Part shown: piece by piece, positions 16,295-24,877 of the stretch
How positions within the stretch are numbered: the stretch's first letter is position 1
How the letters are laid out: the number at the start of each line of letters is the position of its first letter
NCBI RefSeq assembly: GCF_001870225.1
Contig: NZ_CP017675.1
Location: 2,893,305-2,935,472 of the forward strand
Reading direction: 5' to 3'
Length of the DNA stretch: 42,168 nt
From: Gloeomargarita lithophora Alchichica-D10
Lineage (GTDB): Bacteria; Cyanobacteriota; Cyanobacteriia; Gloeomargaritales; Gloeomargaritaceae
The notes under the pieces: generated by a model
The model's database searches: none
Seen by the model: only the letters and a program-made list of their open reading frames with translations
What the model was told of the DNA's origin: nothing
Made by a program: the position numbers and the translations under genes

Positions 16295-17496
16295 TTTTGG
16301 GGATTTTGTCCCATCACCTGTTTGCGGTCGCCGGTGCGGACATTCAAAGCTAGGGTTTGATCCCCCCGCCGTACCCGCATTTGCAGTCTTTGCCCCACTT
16401 GACTTTTCTCCACCACCCGTTGCAATTGGTCAGCGGTGGCCACTTTTTGCCCCTCCATCTCGGTAATCACATCCCCCCGGCGCAAACCCGCCTCCGCCGC
16501 CGGACTGTTGGGCATCACCTGGCGGATAATCACCCCGTTGGTTTCCGGGACTTGGATGGTGCTATTCGGGTCGCTGTTGATTTGTTTCGCCAGTTCCGGG
16601 GTCAAGGTACTCATCACCACGCCGATGTAGGGATGGGGCACGGTTTTGCCCGCTGCCAAAATCGGGGCAATCGTCTTCGCCAAATCCACCGGAATCGCAA
16701 AGCCAATCCCTTCCGCCCCGGCGCGAATCGCCGTATTGATGCCAATCACCTCCCCATTGCCGTTGAGCAAAGGCCCACCAGAATTACCCGGATTGATGGC
16801 CGCATCGGTTTGGATAAAATTCAAGCGTTTATCGGGAATCCCCACCTCGGAACTGCTCCGACGCAGATTGCTGACAATCCCCAGGGTGACCGTATTATCC
16901 AAACCCAGGGGATTGCCCATGGCGATCGCCCAGTCACCGACCTGCACATTACTCGAATCCCCCAAGGCCGCCACCGGCAAGTTCCCCGGCGGATTTTCCA
17001 GTTTCAGCACCGCCAAATCCGTCACCTCATCCGTGCCCCGCACCTGCGCCGACAACTGCCGCCCATCGGTCAGCGTCACCGTAACTTTTTGCGCCCCCTC
17101 TACCACGTGAGCGTTGGTAATAATCGTGCCATTTTTGTCCACAATAAACCCGGAACCCTGCCCCCGCTCCGTCCGCTCCCGCGGTACATTCAGGCCATTA
17201 TCGCCAAAAAACCGGCGGAAAAACGGGTCTTCCAAAAAGGGGTCAATCCCCATCGCCACCGTGCGTTCCGTATCAATCCGCACCACCGCCGGCCCCACCT
17301 TTTGCACAGCGGTCACCACAAAACTGGTCGTCGGTTTGCTGTTGGCACTGGTCAAGGCCAGGGGAGAACTGGCGACCACCTGGTCCAACGGGTCCGCCTG
17401 GGAGGGCAGGGCATGGAACCCCACCACCGTGACAATTACCCCGGCCAATAATGCCAACGCATGGGTCAATAATTGAAACCAGGTTTTCGTTTGCAT
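16291..17496 (-). CDS. HtrA/Deg-family serine protease with PDZ domain
   Basis: A periplasmic or lumenal quality-control protease of 401 residues. The N-terminus has a signal/anchor (LLTHALALLAGVIVTVVG, about 9-26). The chymotrypsin-like catalytic triad is intact: H130 in TNAHVV, D160 in TDLAVL and S239 in GNSGGP. One PDZ domain follows (about 300-390: VIIRQVMPNSPAAEAGLRRGDVI). The length fits the cyanobacterial HhoA/HhoB/HtrA group; which paralogue it is cannot be told. I chose the ATG at 17496, which has ggggaag upstream; the frame extends to 17529. Convergent with the glycosyltransferase. Confidence 0.92.
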   Translation of the reverse strand: MQTKTWFQLLTHALALLAGVIVTVVGFHALPSQADPLDQVVASSPLALTSANSKPTTSFVVTAVQKVGPAVVRIDTERTVAMGIDPFLEDPFFRRFFGDNGLNVPRERTERGQGSGFIVDKNGTIITNAHVVEGAQKVTVTLTDGRQLSAQVRGTDEVTDLAVLKLENPPGNLPVAALGDSSNVQVGDWAIAMGNPLGLDNTVTLGIVSNLRRSSSEVGIPDKRLNFIQTDAAINPGNSGGPLLNGNGEVIGINTAIRAGAEGIGFAIPVDLAKTIAPILAAGKTVPHPYIGVVMSTLTPELAKQINSDPNSTIQVPETNGVIIRQVMPNSPAAEAGLRRGDVITEMEGQKVATADQLQRVVEKSQVGQRLQMRVRRGDQTLALNVRTGDRKQVMGQNPQN

Positions 17497-17540
17497 CACG
17501 CTTCCCCAAGTCCGCCGGTACATTCTCATTTTGACTGTTT

Positions 17541-18149
17541 CTATTCTAGGAGCTTAGGTATGGACTCGCTACGGGGGTGGGTGTTCCCCACAATGCCCCG
17601 CACAATCGCCTTGGTCACTCCGCCCACGGTCATCCCCGGCGTAATCGTCACCCGCACATCCGCCTGGGCATAGCACTGCCGCCGTTGGGCGTATAGTTCC
17701 TGCAAACGTTGGCGCAGTTGTTCCGGGTCGTGACTCTCCTGGGCGACCAAAGGCCGGTCTTGCCGCTGGCTGAGCCGGGTCACCAACACCTCCAAAGGCG
17801 CATCCAACCAGACCACCACCCCATGATGCAAATAACTCCAATTCAACGGCTGGGTGACCACCCCCCCCCCGGTCGCCACCACCAGGCGGGTATGGCTCGC
17901 CACCTGCGCCAACACCTGGGATTCCAAGCGGCGAAACCCCGCCTCCCCCTCCTGGGCAAACAATTCGGCAATCCCTAACCCAGTAACTTGGGCAATCAAC
18001 TGATCCGTATCGCAAAAATGGTAACTTAACCGGCTGGCCAAGCGTTTACCTGTAGTACTTTTGCCACAGCCCATCATCCCCACCAAAAACACCGTTACCC
18101 CGCCCAGGTGGGTTTGCACTTGCGTTAGGAGTTGGGGGTCAATTACCAT
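17541..18149 (-). CDS. aroK: shikimate kinase
   Basis: Phosphorylates shikimate at O3 with ATP, step five of chorismate synthesis. The 202-residue protein has the P-loop GMMGCGKS (24-31), the shikimate-binding DTD (47-49), the FRRLES region (72-77), the GGG motif (94-96, in VATGGGVV) and the lid arginines in RQDRPL. The GGG motif is encoded by a run of ten G (C10 on the plus strand at 17861-17870). It is followed downstream, on the same strand, by the protease gene 44 bp away. An ion-channel gene ends 16 bp upstream, so co-transcription with it is likely. Confidence 0.94.
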   Translation of the reverse strand: MVIDPQLLTQVQTHLGGVTVFLVGMMGCGKSTTGKRLASRLSYHFCDTDQLIAQVTGLGIAELFAQEGEAGFRRLESQVLAQVASHTRLVVATGGGVVTQPLNWSYLHHGVVVWLDAPLEVLVTRLSQRQDRPLVAQESHDPEQLRQRLQELYAQRRQCYAQADVRVTITPGMTVGGVTKAIVRGIVGNTHPRSESIPKLLE

Positions 18150-18165
18150 CAGGCAAGCTCAATGA

Positions 18166-19224
18166 TTAACCTAATCGCTCAACCACTTGAAAGGCCATGA
18201 TAATCAGGGTATCATCCGGGGCTAATCGCTGAAATTGGCTCCGCTTGGGGTTGAGTAAAATATCCCCATTCCCCCGGCGAATGCCCACTAAAATTAAGGG
18301 CTGTTCCGGTTGGCCAAAACGGGCGACATTTTGGGTTAATTCGGCAAACGATAGCCCCTGCCAACTCACCGGATAATTTCCCGGTTCCATAAAATAAAAT
18401 TCATTGGTATCGTCCGTATAAGTGAGTAGTTGTTGATAGACCACGGACATATTTTTGAACAAAGCACTTTGGGCAATAATGCCCGAACTATAATCCCGGA
18501 CTGACACCATCTCATCTACCCCCGCCTCTTTCAAATGACGATAGCGCTCAAAATTCACCAATTCGGCGACCACATGGATATTTTTACAGATATTTGAGTC
18601 CTGTTCCAAATGCTTAATGGCTAAGGCAATCAGAGCATTTTTTTCATCCGGCCCCTGGGTTTCTTCATCCGCTAATAGGATAACCGCCTTGGCTTGGGAA
18701 GCAGAGAACTTCTGCAAGGTGGCATGGTGGGTCGGGTCGGCCTGGACAAAATGCACGTGCATCTGGGATGCAAATTCAGCTTTTTGGGGAATTTCCGATG
18801 CCGAAATCACCACAATATGCCGGGGGTGCTGTTGATTACCCTGCAACAGTTGGTGAATCACCGTAGGAGCTTTTTCATTCCAATTACAGACAATAATATG
18901 ATCATTAAATACCTGCATATTTTCCTCCTGTAAAAGGGCTTGGGTGACAAAAAAAGAAGAAAATTTACCTACAATTGCCCCAAAAATAAAGGTACCAAAA
19001 AGTAGGAGCAATAGCTGAAAAATTTGCCCCAGAATGGTCTTTGGTTTATCGGGATACTCCCCCACCAGGGTGATCAAGATATTGGTAAAAACCTCCCAGG
19101 CGGTGGCGGGGTCAGCAAAGCCCCCCTCGCTCCACAGCAAAATGACCACTACCACCCCGACCATACCCAGCCCGATGAGCCACAGGGATTCGAGTTTGAA
19201 CCCAGACCGAGCCATGCTTACCAC
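18166..19224 (-). CDS. two-TM ion channel with RCK/TrkA-N domain, atypical filter
   Basis: The 352-residue protein has TM1 (about 13-30), a pore loop and TM2 (about 65-87). A tandem RCK cytoplasmic region follows, with the Rossmann strand HIIVCNWNEKAPTVIHQLL, VQADPTHHATLQ, AKAVILLADEE and a TrkA-C-like end (NPKRSQFQRLAPDDTLIIMA). The arrangement is that of prokaryotic MthK-type channels. The expected K+ filter TVGYGD is replaced by TLVGEYPDKP (52-61), so K+ selectivity should not be assumed. It is divergent from rpoZ and lies upstream of aroK. Confidence 0.82.
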   Translation of the reverse strand: MVSMARSGFKLESLWLIGLGMVGVVVVILLWSEGGFADPATAWEVFTNILITLVGEYPDKPKTILGQIFQLLLLLFGTFIFGAIVGKFSSFFVTQALLQEENMQVFNDHIIVCNWNEKAPTVIHQLLQGNQQHPRHIVVISASEIPQKAEFASQMHVHFVQADPTHHATLQKFSASQAKAVILLADEETQGPDEKNALIALAIKHLEQDSNICKNIHVVAELVNFERYRHLKEAGVDEMVSVRDYSSGIIAQSALFKNMSVVYQQLLTYTDDTNEFYFMEPGNYPVSWQGLSFAELTQNVARFGQPEQPLILVGIRRGNGDILLNPKRSQFQRLAPDDTLIIMAFQVVERLG

Positions 19225-19319
19225 CCACCTTCGCCATGCTGTCGTGAACGCCTGGAAATGCCAACCTTGCCCCCCAAACGGGATGCTATCATAGTTAGAC
19301 TAGACACCCCTTGACCACC

Positions 19320-19565
19320 ATGATGCAACGTCGCAGTCGCCTTGACCCCAGCCACATTTTGTTTCGCACGGAAGAACTATTGCGGGATGCCCGTAACCGC
19401 TACGAAATCACCCACCAGGTTTCCCTGTGTGCCAAACGCTGTCGTTATGAAGATATTGATGCCCTCGATGACCCTTTCAACAAGCCGGTCATTCGTGCCG
19501 TTGTTGAGATGGCGGAAAAACTCAAACCCGAATTGGTCGGCGATGGCTTGAGCGAAACCCCCTAA
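19320..19565 (+). CDS. rpoZ: RNA polymerase omega subunit
   Basis: The 81-residue protein matches the short cyanobacterial omega: RTEELLRDARNRYEITHQVS near residue 15, AKRCRYEDIDALDDPFNKPV and then IRAVVEMAEKLKPEL. Omega assists assembly of beta-prime and, in cyanobacteria, primary sigma association. Two consecutive ATGs (19320 and 19323) fit the family start; a TTG at 19311 is in frame but unlikely. It faces the ion-channel gene, so the 95-bp spacer 19225-19319 should hold two promoters; tatcat and tagact there are candidate -10 boxes. Confidence 0.92.
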   Translation: MMQRRSRLDPSHILFRTEELLRDARNRYEITHQVSLCAKRCRYEDIDALDDPFNKPVIRAVVEMAEKLKPELVGDGLSETP

Positions 19566-19582
19566 TCCCGGCGTTGCATTGT

Positions 19583-19686
19583 GGACACCTCTATTTATTT
19601 GTACCAGCAGAAAGTCATCTCGCTGGAATGCCGGTATTACCGAGGGACGGGGGCGGTGTTTCTGTGACCTATTTTTAGAGATGTCC
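19583..19686. repeat. 104-bp dispersed element with imperfect inverted ends
   Basis: The ends ggacacctct and agagatgtcc are inverted repeats with one mismatch. The inside contains ccagcagaaagtcatctcgctgg, a small hairpin, and cgg-tattac. A closely similar copy lies at 25941-26053 and a diverged one at 25824-25944. It sits between the convergent ends of rpoZ and the nuclease gene and could double as a terminator structure. Confidence 0.65.
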
Positions 19687-19715
19687 TATTGTATATTTAT
19701 CAAACAGGCTGTGAT

Positions 19716-20663
19716 TTACAACCGATTGATATAGTTTTTCTGTGCCTGGAATATATCTTTGGGTAGGTATTGTTTGAGGTAACGGTAACGGGTGCGTTGC
19801 CCAATAAATTGATTCGCTTTGGCTTCATTCCATTGAGGATCAGGTTCAAGGTCACGAATAGACTTCCATACTTGTCCCAAGGGGGTTTGTTGGACTTGGG
19901 CAATCGTTTCGGCGATATATTTACAACAGGATTTGGGTTGGGTCACCACTTGATATTCACTAAATCGTACCACCACCCATCCGGCGGCCAGGAAAAATTC
20001 GTTGCGTTTTTCGTCTTTGATATGATGAGGTTTTAAGCGATTATCACTATAAAAATAAGGCTCATCAATTTCAATATCCAGGTAGAGATTCAAGGTTTTA
20101 TTAATGTAGGTAAAATCGGGATAATAGGGTCGTTTTTGGGTTTTAATGGGGTCACCAAGAGCTAAATTGCTATGGATCATTCCGGGAAAGTATTGAATTA
20201 AAAATGAATGTAAATAAACTTCGCTTACCCCTGACTGGGGTGGTTGTCTTGCCGGTTCGGGATAGGCCATGACTTTTTGCAAAGCCTGTTGGATTTTGGG
20301 CTGACGTAGGTGCTGAACTTCTTGTTCATGTTCCCCTAACCATTGCTCAAAAACTCGTTTTTGTTGGTGATAAATCGCCTGCCGGTCTTGATAATGTTGG
20401 CACTGAAGCCAATACTGCCGGGATTCCCAAACATAACCGCCCCCCACCAACCCCAAACCTACCCCAAGCACCAACAGCCCCGGAATACCACCCAGGATGA
20501 CCCCAGTGGCGACCACCCCCCCCAAACTGACCGCCCAAGGCCAGCGGGGACGGCGACTGGGGGCAATAACCGGGATGGGACGGGGGGGCGCACCAGGGGG
20601 TAATAACTCCAGCGCCTGTTGTAACCGGCGCGGCCAAAGAAGCACCGGATAGGTACCCGCCAC
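19716..20663 (-). CDS. membrane-anchored DUF559/Vsr-like nuclease-fold protein
   Basis: The 315-residue protein has two adjacent hydrophobic segments (about 43-77), then a basic helical linker (about 80-135). The C-terminal region reads like the DUF559/very-short-patch-repair nuclease fold: SEVYLHSFL (E148), PDFTYINKTLNLYLDIEIDEPY (D183, E198, D200), a conserved KDEKRNEFFLAAGWVVVRFSE and a short C-terminal tail. The PD-(D/E)xK lysine is replaced in the E-x-D version, as is normal in DUF559. The GTG start at 20663 is one base after the MFS stop, last in the rne-recO-MFS operon. Nuclease activity is inferred. Confidence 0.72.
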   Translation of the reverse strand: MAGTYPVLLWPRRLQQALELLPPGAPPRPIPVIAPSRRPRWPWAVSLGGVVATGVILGGIPGLLVLGVGLGLVGGGYVWESRQYWLQCQHYQDRQAIYHQQKRVFEQWLGEHEQEVQHLRQPKIQQALQKVMAYPEPARQPPQSGVSEVYLHSFLIQYFPGMIHSNLALGDPIKTQKRPYYPDFTYINKTLNLYLDIEIDEPYFYSDNRLKPHHIKDEKRNEFFLAAGWVVVRFSEYQVVTQPKSCCKYIAETIAQVQQTPLGQVWKSIRDLEPDPQWNEAKANQFIGQRTRYRYLKQYLPKDIFQAQKNYINRL

Positions 20664-20664
20664 C

Positions 20665-21909
20665 CTAACGCCCCCGCCAAATTGCCATCAGGATCACCAG
20701 CCCGGCCAAGCCCAAAAATGTCTCCGCCAGTCCCACCCGGGTAGCGATCAACCCCGTGACCGCCAAGGGCAAACTCAGGGCGATATTCACCGCATTATTT
20801 TGTAAACCAAACACCTTGCCCCGCACCTCTTCCGGGGTTTCCGTTTGTAGGAGCGTTTGCAAAGGAATAGCCACCAAGGCCGCTCCCATTCCCAGGGCAA
20901 GGTTCCCAATCAACGCCCAGGGGAGACTGTGGGTCGCCGCCGCCAACCCCGCCAAGGCTCCACCCATCACGAGGGAACCCACCGCACTCAAACGCCGGTA
21001 AGACCAGGCTCGTAGGACATTGAGCAGGAGGGCACCCACCGCCACCCCCGCCCCGGCAGCGGCCAACAAAAAGCCAAATTGGGAGGGGCGCAAAAGTTGC
21101 TCCGCCAGTTGAATCGTCAGCACCGTTAAGGCGGCAAATACCGTGTACAAAACGATTAAATGCGCCACCGCCCCCCCCAACTGGGGTTTGGCCCGCAGTG
21201 CCGACCAACCTTCGCGTAAATCCCGCCCCACCTGCGCCAAGGTGTGTACTCCGGTGGCAGTTCCCTGCTCCTGGGGGTGCAACCGCACCAGCAGTAAGGC
21301 CGCCAGCAAATAGGCTCCCGCCACCACCAATTCCCGCCCCTGGGGCAAAACCTGCGCCGCCATGCTCAGCAGGGGGTCGCCCAGGGCAAAACCCAAAATC
21401 AGGGAACCCATCATGGTCGTGGTGTAAAGGGAATTGGCCGATAGCAATTGCTCCTGGGGCACAATCAGGGGCATCACCGCCTGCTCCGCCGGGGCAAAAA
21501 ACTGGGTCAAAGTTGACACAAAAAAGGTAATCCCCAGCAGAAAAACCCAATTCACCAGGGGTTGCCACTGGAACCAAAAACCAGGAATAATCAGCAGGAC
21601 TAATATCCCCCGCAGCAGGTTGGTGGTGAGCAAAACCCGTTGTTTGCGCCACCGATCCACAAATACCCCCGCCAAAGAACCAAACAACACCGCCGGGATG
21701 GTAAAGGCTACCATGATGCCGCTGACCAAAGGGGTAATGCTTTCCTGGGCGGCAAACTGCTGATCCAACAGGGCGATCATCAGAACGAGATACACCTTGT
21801 CCCCAATTTGGGAAAAGACCTGCGCCAACCACAGTGCCAGGAAATTGCCATTGCGCCACAGACTGACCAAGCCCGTCACCGGTTTGGGTTGGGTTACCTT
21901 CATGGACAT
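20665..21909 (-). CDS. MFS transporter (MFS_3 / EntS-like)
   Basis: The 414-residue protein has about 11-12 hydrophobic segments. It carries the family start FLALWLAQVFSQIGDKVYLV and the loop 2-3 signature GVFVDRWRKQRVLL (about 83-96), as in the drug/siderophore exporter branch (EntS-like). The substrate is unknown. The ATG at 21909 lies inside the end of recO (10-bp overlap); a second ATG at 21903 is possible. Translational coupling to recO is likely. The next gene starts one base after its stop. Confidence 0.88.
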   Translation of the reverse strand: MSMKVTQPKPVTGLVSLWRNGNFLALWLAQVFSQIGDKVYLVLMIALLDQQFAAQESITPLVSGIMVAFTIPAVLFGSLAGVFVDRWRKQRVLLTTNLLRGILVLLIIPGFWFQWQPLVNWVFLLGITFFVSTLTQFFAPAEQAVMPLIVPQEQLLSANSLYTTTMMGSLILGFALGDPLLSMAAQVLPQGRELVVAGAYLLAALLLVRLHPQEQGTATGVHTLAQVGRDLREGWSALRAKPQLGGAVAHLIVLYTVFAALTVLTIQLAEQLLRPSQFGFLLAAAGAGVAVGALLLNVLRAWSYRRLSAVGSLVMGGALAGLAAATHSLPWALIGNLALGMGAALVAIPLQTLLQTETPEEVRGKVFGLQNNAVNIALSLPLAVTGLIATRVGLAETFLGLAGLVILMAIWRGR

Positions 21910-22667
21910 GGTAGGGATTCTGGGGTGATCGTACTATACAGCAGGGGCGCCGAACGGATCGCCCGCTCCAGGTGATATTCCGCATAACCCCGCAGGAGGG
22001 GTTCCAGACTGCGCCAGGGGGCAAGGGTGGGTACGGGTTGCAAGGGGGGTACGTTCAATGCCTGCAATAATTGCACCTGCCCAGCGTGCAAAACCCGGCA
22101 GGGGGGCGTATCCGGCGGCAAGGGCAAACGCACCAGCCCGCCCAAGGGAATACTAAATCCCAGCCGTTCCTGGGGAGAAACCGGTTGCCCCCTGAGACAA
22201 CACAGCCGCACCTGGGGTTGTAACCCCGCCAAGGTCAACAACCGCATTACCCCCCGTACCACCATTTCCCACGGTTCACAGGCCGGGAGATGGGCAAGGT
22301 CTGCCAACAATTCCCCAAAGGTATGGTACAGTTCTCCCTGCGCTAAGTTCGCCAGGGCTTGCCCCAGCACCAACTCGGTAAAGTACTGCGCCGTTACCCA
22401 GCGGCTGTACTCCTGCGCCAGGTAGTGATGCGTTTGTACCAGGGTCGCCTGGGTAATCCGATCCAGGGAACGCCCCACCCGCAGTTCTAACTGATTCACC
22501 ACCAATAGGCCGGTGCGTGCCGCTAGGGGGGATTGGGGTTTGCGGGCACCGGGAGCGACCACCCGTTGTACCCCCCGTTCCGGGCTGAGAATGGTGATTA
22601 ACCGGTCGGCTTCCCCCAAGCTCTGGAGTTGCAGGTTGATGGCGGTGATCTGATAGGTGCCCCCCAT
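21900..22667 (-). CDS. recO: DNA repair protein RecO
   Basis: RecO works with RecF and RecR to load RecA on SSB-coated gaps. The 255-residue protein has the N-terminal OB fold TYQITAINLQLQSLGEADRLITILSPERG (4-32), followed by ARKPQSPLAARTGLL and the helical YFTELVLGQ region. The C-terminal part has two cysteines (VRLCCLRG, about residue 158) where many RecO proteins bind zinc, but the later pair is missing (CRVLHAG only), so the zinc site looks incomplete. The ATG follows the rne stop by one base. Confidence 0.92.
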   Translation of the reverse strand: MGGTYQITAINLQLQSLGEADRLITILSPERGVQRVVAPGARKPQSPLAARTGLLVVNQLELRVGRSLDRITQATLVQTHHYLAQEYSRWVTAQYFTELVLGQALANLAQGELYHTFGELLADLAHLPACEPWEMVVRGVMRLLTLAGLQPQVRLCCLRGQPVSPQERLGFSIPLGGLVRLPLPPDTPPCRVLHAGQVQLLQALNVPPLQPVPTLAPWRSLEPLLRGYAEYHLERAIRSAPLLYSTITPESLPCP

Positions 22668-22668
22668 A

Positions 22669-24663
22669 CTACTCGGTGATGGGTTCCGGGGTGGATGCGG
22701 GGCTAGAACGACGACGACGACGACGGGTATCCGGGGCGGTGGATTCCACGGGTTCCGGGGCGACCGCTATAGCCGGAGCAACCGCTGGGGTGGGTGGTGC
22801 CGCTACTGGCAGTATGTCTGTTATTGGGAGTACGTCTATCATTGGCGGCGTTTCTATCATTGGCGGTGCTTCGGCGGCGAAGGTCATGGGCAGTTCCGTT
22901 TGGGTGGAAACGGGAACTTCCTCCGGTAAACACACCGCCACCATCACATCCTGAAGATGGTTCTGACCCGTCAATAACAAAGGGGAAAGCCCCATTTCCG
23001 CATACACCGTTTGTTCGGCGGGGGTCATTCCCACCATGACCACCTGGGCGGGGGTAGGTGCCGGTTTCACCGGACGACGGCGCAGGGTCTGCTGGTCGGG
23101 GGCTTCCTCCCGCCCGCTGTTACTTCCATTACTGTCATTACTGTTATTATCGCCATTGCTCCCGTTACTCACCGGACTGGGCATGGGGGGGGTGGCGAAG
23201 GGGGGCAGTTCCTGTTCGCTCCGGGGGGTGGGTTTTTCGTAACGGCGATGACGACGACGGTTGGGACTATTGCGTTCATTTCCCCCCAAGGGTGTCATCG
23301 GATACAAGGGGGTGGCAAAGCCCAAATCCGGGTTGGGGCTGGCCGCAAAGCCCAAATCCTCAAGGTTTTCCGAGCGTTCCCCGATCACCATCCGGGCGGG
23401 CGCCGGGACAGTATTCTCGCCACCAATTTGACCGGGTAACCGCGCCAAATGCCCCAGGCCATTGCAGGTGGGGCAGGTCTGGCCGAAGAGTTCGTAGATA
23501 TTTTGCCCCTGGCGTTTGCGGGTCAGTTCGATCAACCCCAAATCGGAAAGATGGATAATCTGGGGGCGGGCTTTGTCGGTTTTTAGGGCTTTACTGAAAT
23601 GCTCCAGCAGTTGCAGTTGATCCCGCCGGTCTTCCATATCAATGAAGTCCACGATGATCACCCCGCCGATATTGCGTAATCGCAATTGCCGAGCAATCTC
23701 CGTCGCCGCTTCGTAATTGGTCCACAACACCGTTTCCCTCGCCGTTGCTGAGCGGGTAAAGGAACCCGAGTTGACATCAATCACCGTCAGGGCTTCCGTG
23801 GGTTCGATGACGATATAGCCCCCCTTGGGCAAATCCACCCGGGGTTTGAGGGCTTCCCGAATGGCCGCATTTACCCGAAAATACTCCAAAATCGGAGTCG
23901 GTTCCCGATGGTGATCCACGAGTAACCCCACCGGCGGTTTGCCCCCACCCCAATTGCTGAGTTGTTGCTTAACCCGTTTGAGGCCATCGGCGGTATCGGT
24001 GACGATGCGATTCACCTGGGCACTGTAAAAATCCCGCAGTACCCTCTGCACAAAATCATCATCCCGATTCAGCAAACCTGGCGAACGCACCACCGCCCCA
24101 TCCCGTTGTACCTTTTCCCACTGGCGTTTCAGGTTTTCCAAATCCTCCATCACCGCCTCTTCACTCACCCCTTCCGCCTCGGTCCGCACCAGCAGCCCCA
24201 TCTGGGAGGGTTTAATTAGCACGGCCAACGCCCGCAACCGGTGGCGTTCATTTTCATTGCGAATCCGCTGGGAGAGAAACACCCCCCGACCGTAGGGCAT
24301 CAAAACCAGATACCGCCCCGGCAGGGTAATGTTGCCGGTCAAGCGGGGGCCTTTATTCCCCGTTGGCTCCTTCATCACCTGCACCACCACCTTTTGCTGG
24401 GGCATGAGCAATTCCGTAATTGCCCCGGCGGTGCGCTTCAACCGCAAAGGCCCCAGGTCCGACACATGGATAAACCCATTGCGTTCCGGGTCGCCAATAT
24501 TGACAAAGGCGGCATCAATCCCCGGCAGTACATTTTCCACCACCCCCAAAAACACATCCCCCACCTGCAAATTGCCGGTAGCCACCACCAGTTCTTGAAT
24601 CTGGTCATCGGCAAACACGGCGGCGATGCGATGTTGCTCTGCCAAAATAATTTGTTTAGACAT
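22669..24663 (-). CDS. rne: ribonuclease E/G
   Basis: An endoribonuclease that starts mRNA decay and trims rRNA and tRNA precursors. The 664-residue protein has the S1/5'-sensor N-terminus (GDVFLGVVENVLPGIDAAFVNIG), catalytic DNase I-like aspartates in TVIDVNSG and IVDFIDMEDRRD, and the Zn-link CPTCNGLGHL (about residue 405). The second half is a disordered Pro/Asn/Ser-rich region with an SNGSNGDNNSNDSNGSN tract. The C-terminus has a run of six arginines followed by SSPAS, matching the cyanobacterial PNPase-binding nonapeptide. It starts a four-gene operon and has a ~210-bp leader. Confidence 0.95.
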   Translation of the reverse strand: MSKQIILAEQHRIAAVFADDQIQELVVATGNLQVGDVFLGVVENVLPGIDAAFVNIGDPERNGFIHVSDLGPLRLKRTAGAITELLMPQQKVVVQVMKEPTGNKGPRLTGNITLPGRYLVLMPYGRGVFLSQRIRNENERHRLRALAVLIKPSQMGLLVRTEAEGVSEEAVMEDLENLKRQWEKVQRDGAVVRSPGLLNRDDDFVQRVLRDFYSAQVNRIVTDTADGLKRVKQQLSNWGGGKPPVGLLVDHHREPTPILEYFRVNAAIREALKPRVDLPKGGYIVIEPTEALTVIDVNSGSFTRSATARETVLWTNYEAATEIARQLRLRNIGGVIIVDFIDMEDRRDQLQLLEHFSKALKTDKARPQIIHLSDLGLIELTRKRQGQNIYELFGQTCPTCNGLGHLARLPGQIGGENTVPAPARMVIGERSENLEDLGFAASPNPDLGFATPLYPMTPLGGNERNSPNRRRHRRYEKPTPRSEQELPPFATPPMPSPVSNGSNGDNNSNDSNGSNSGREEAPDQQTLRRRPVKPAPTPAQVVMVGMTPAEQTVYAEMGLSPLLLTGQNHLQDVMVAVCLPEEVPVSTQTELPMTFAAEAPPMIETPPMIDVLPITDILPVAAPPTPAVAPAIAVAPEPVESTAPDTRRRRRRSSPASTPEPITE

Positions 24664-24877
24664 TCATACTCCTTGGATGAACCCGTCCCCCGGCTTGCCC
24701 TGGTACGTCCGGCTCAACCTGCACCCTCAAGTGACCCACAAAAACCCATGAGTACTGAATAACTGCTGATTGGAACCGTAAAAACCTATCGCCCCAAACA
24801 TGGTCAACAACCGACCCACACGCACCAGGAATCATTCCAGGATTAGGGCATATTATAGCGTTTCAAGTCCCCCATTG
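24664..24877. other. rne leader / DUF427 3' spacer
   Basis: A 214-bp gap upstream of rne. On the minus strand, TATAAT (24852-24857 as attata) could be the -10 box of rne, implying a 5' leader of nearly 190 nt. Long autoregulatory leaders are known for RNase E genes, so this is plausible but unproven. No good -35 box is visible at the usual distance, and no gene is seen. Confidence 0.35.

Noticed and set aside
16922-16929. HIP1 octamer gcgatcgc
   Set aside because: Only this one clear copy was noticed in 42 kb, close to what chance gives, so it is not a feature of this genome region.
16357-17451. A 364-codon plus-strand frame opposite the HtrA protease
   Set aside because: It is an antisense shadow of a clear protease gene: His/Arg/Pro-rich, without domains or ribosome site.
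20795-22024. A 409-codon minus-strand frame overlapping the MFS and recO genes
   Set aside because: It is out of phase with two genes of clear family identity and is Gly/Pro/Cys-rich without motifs.
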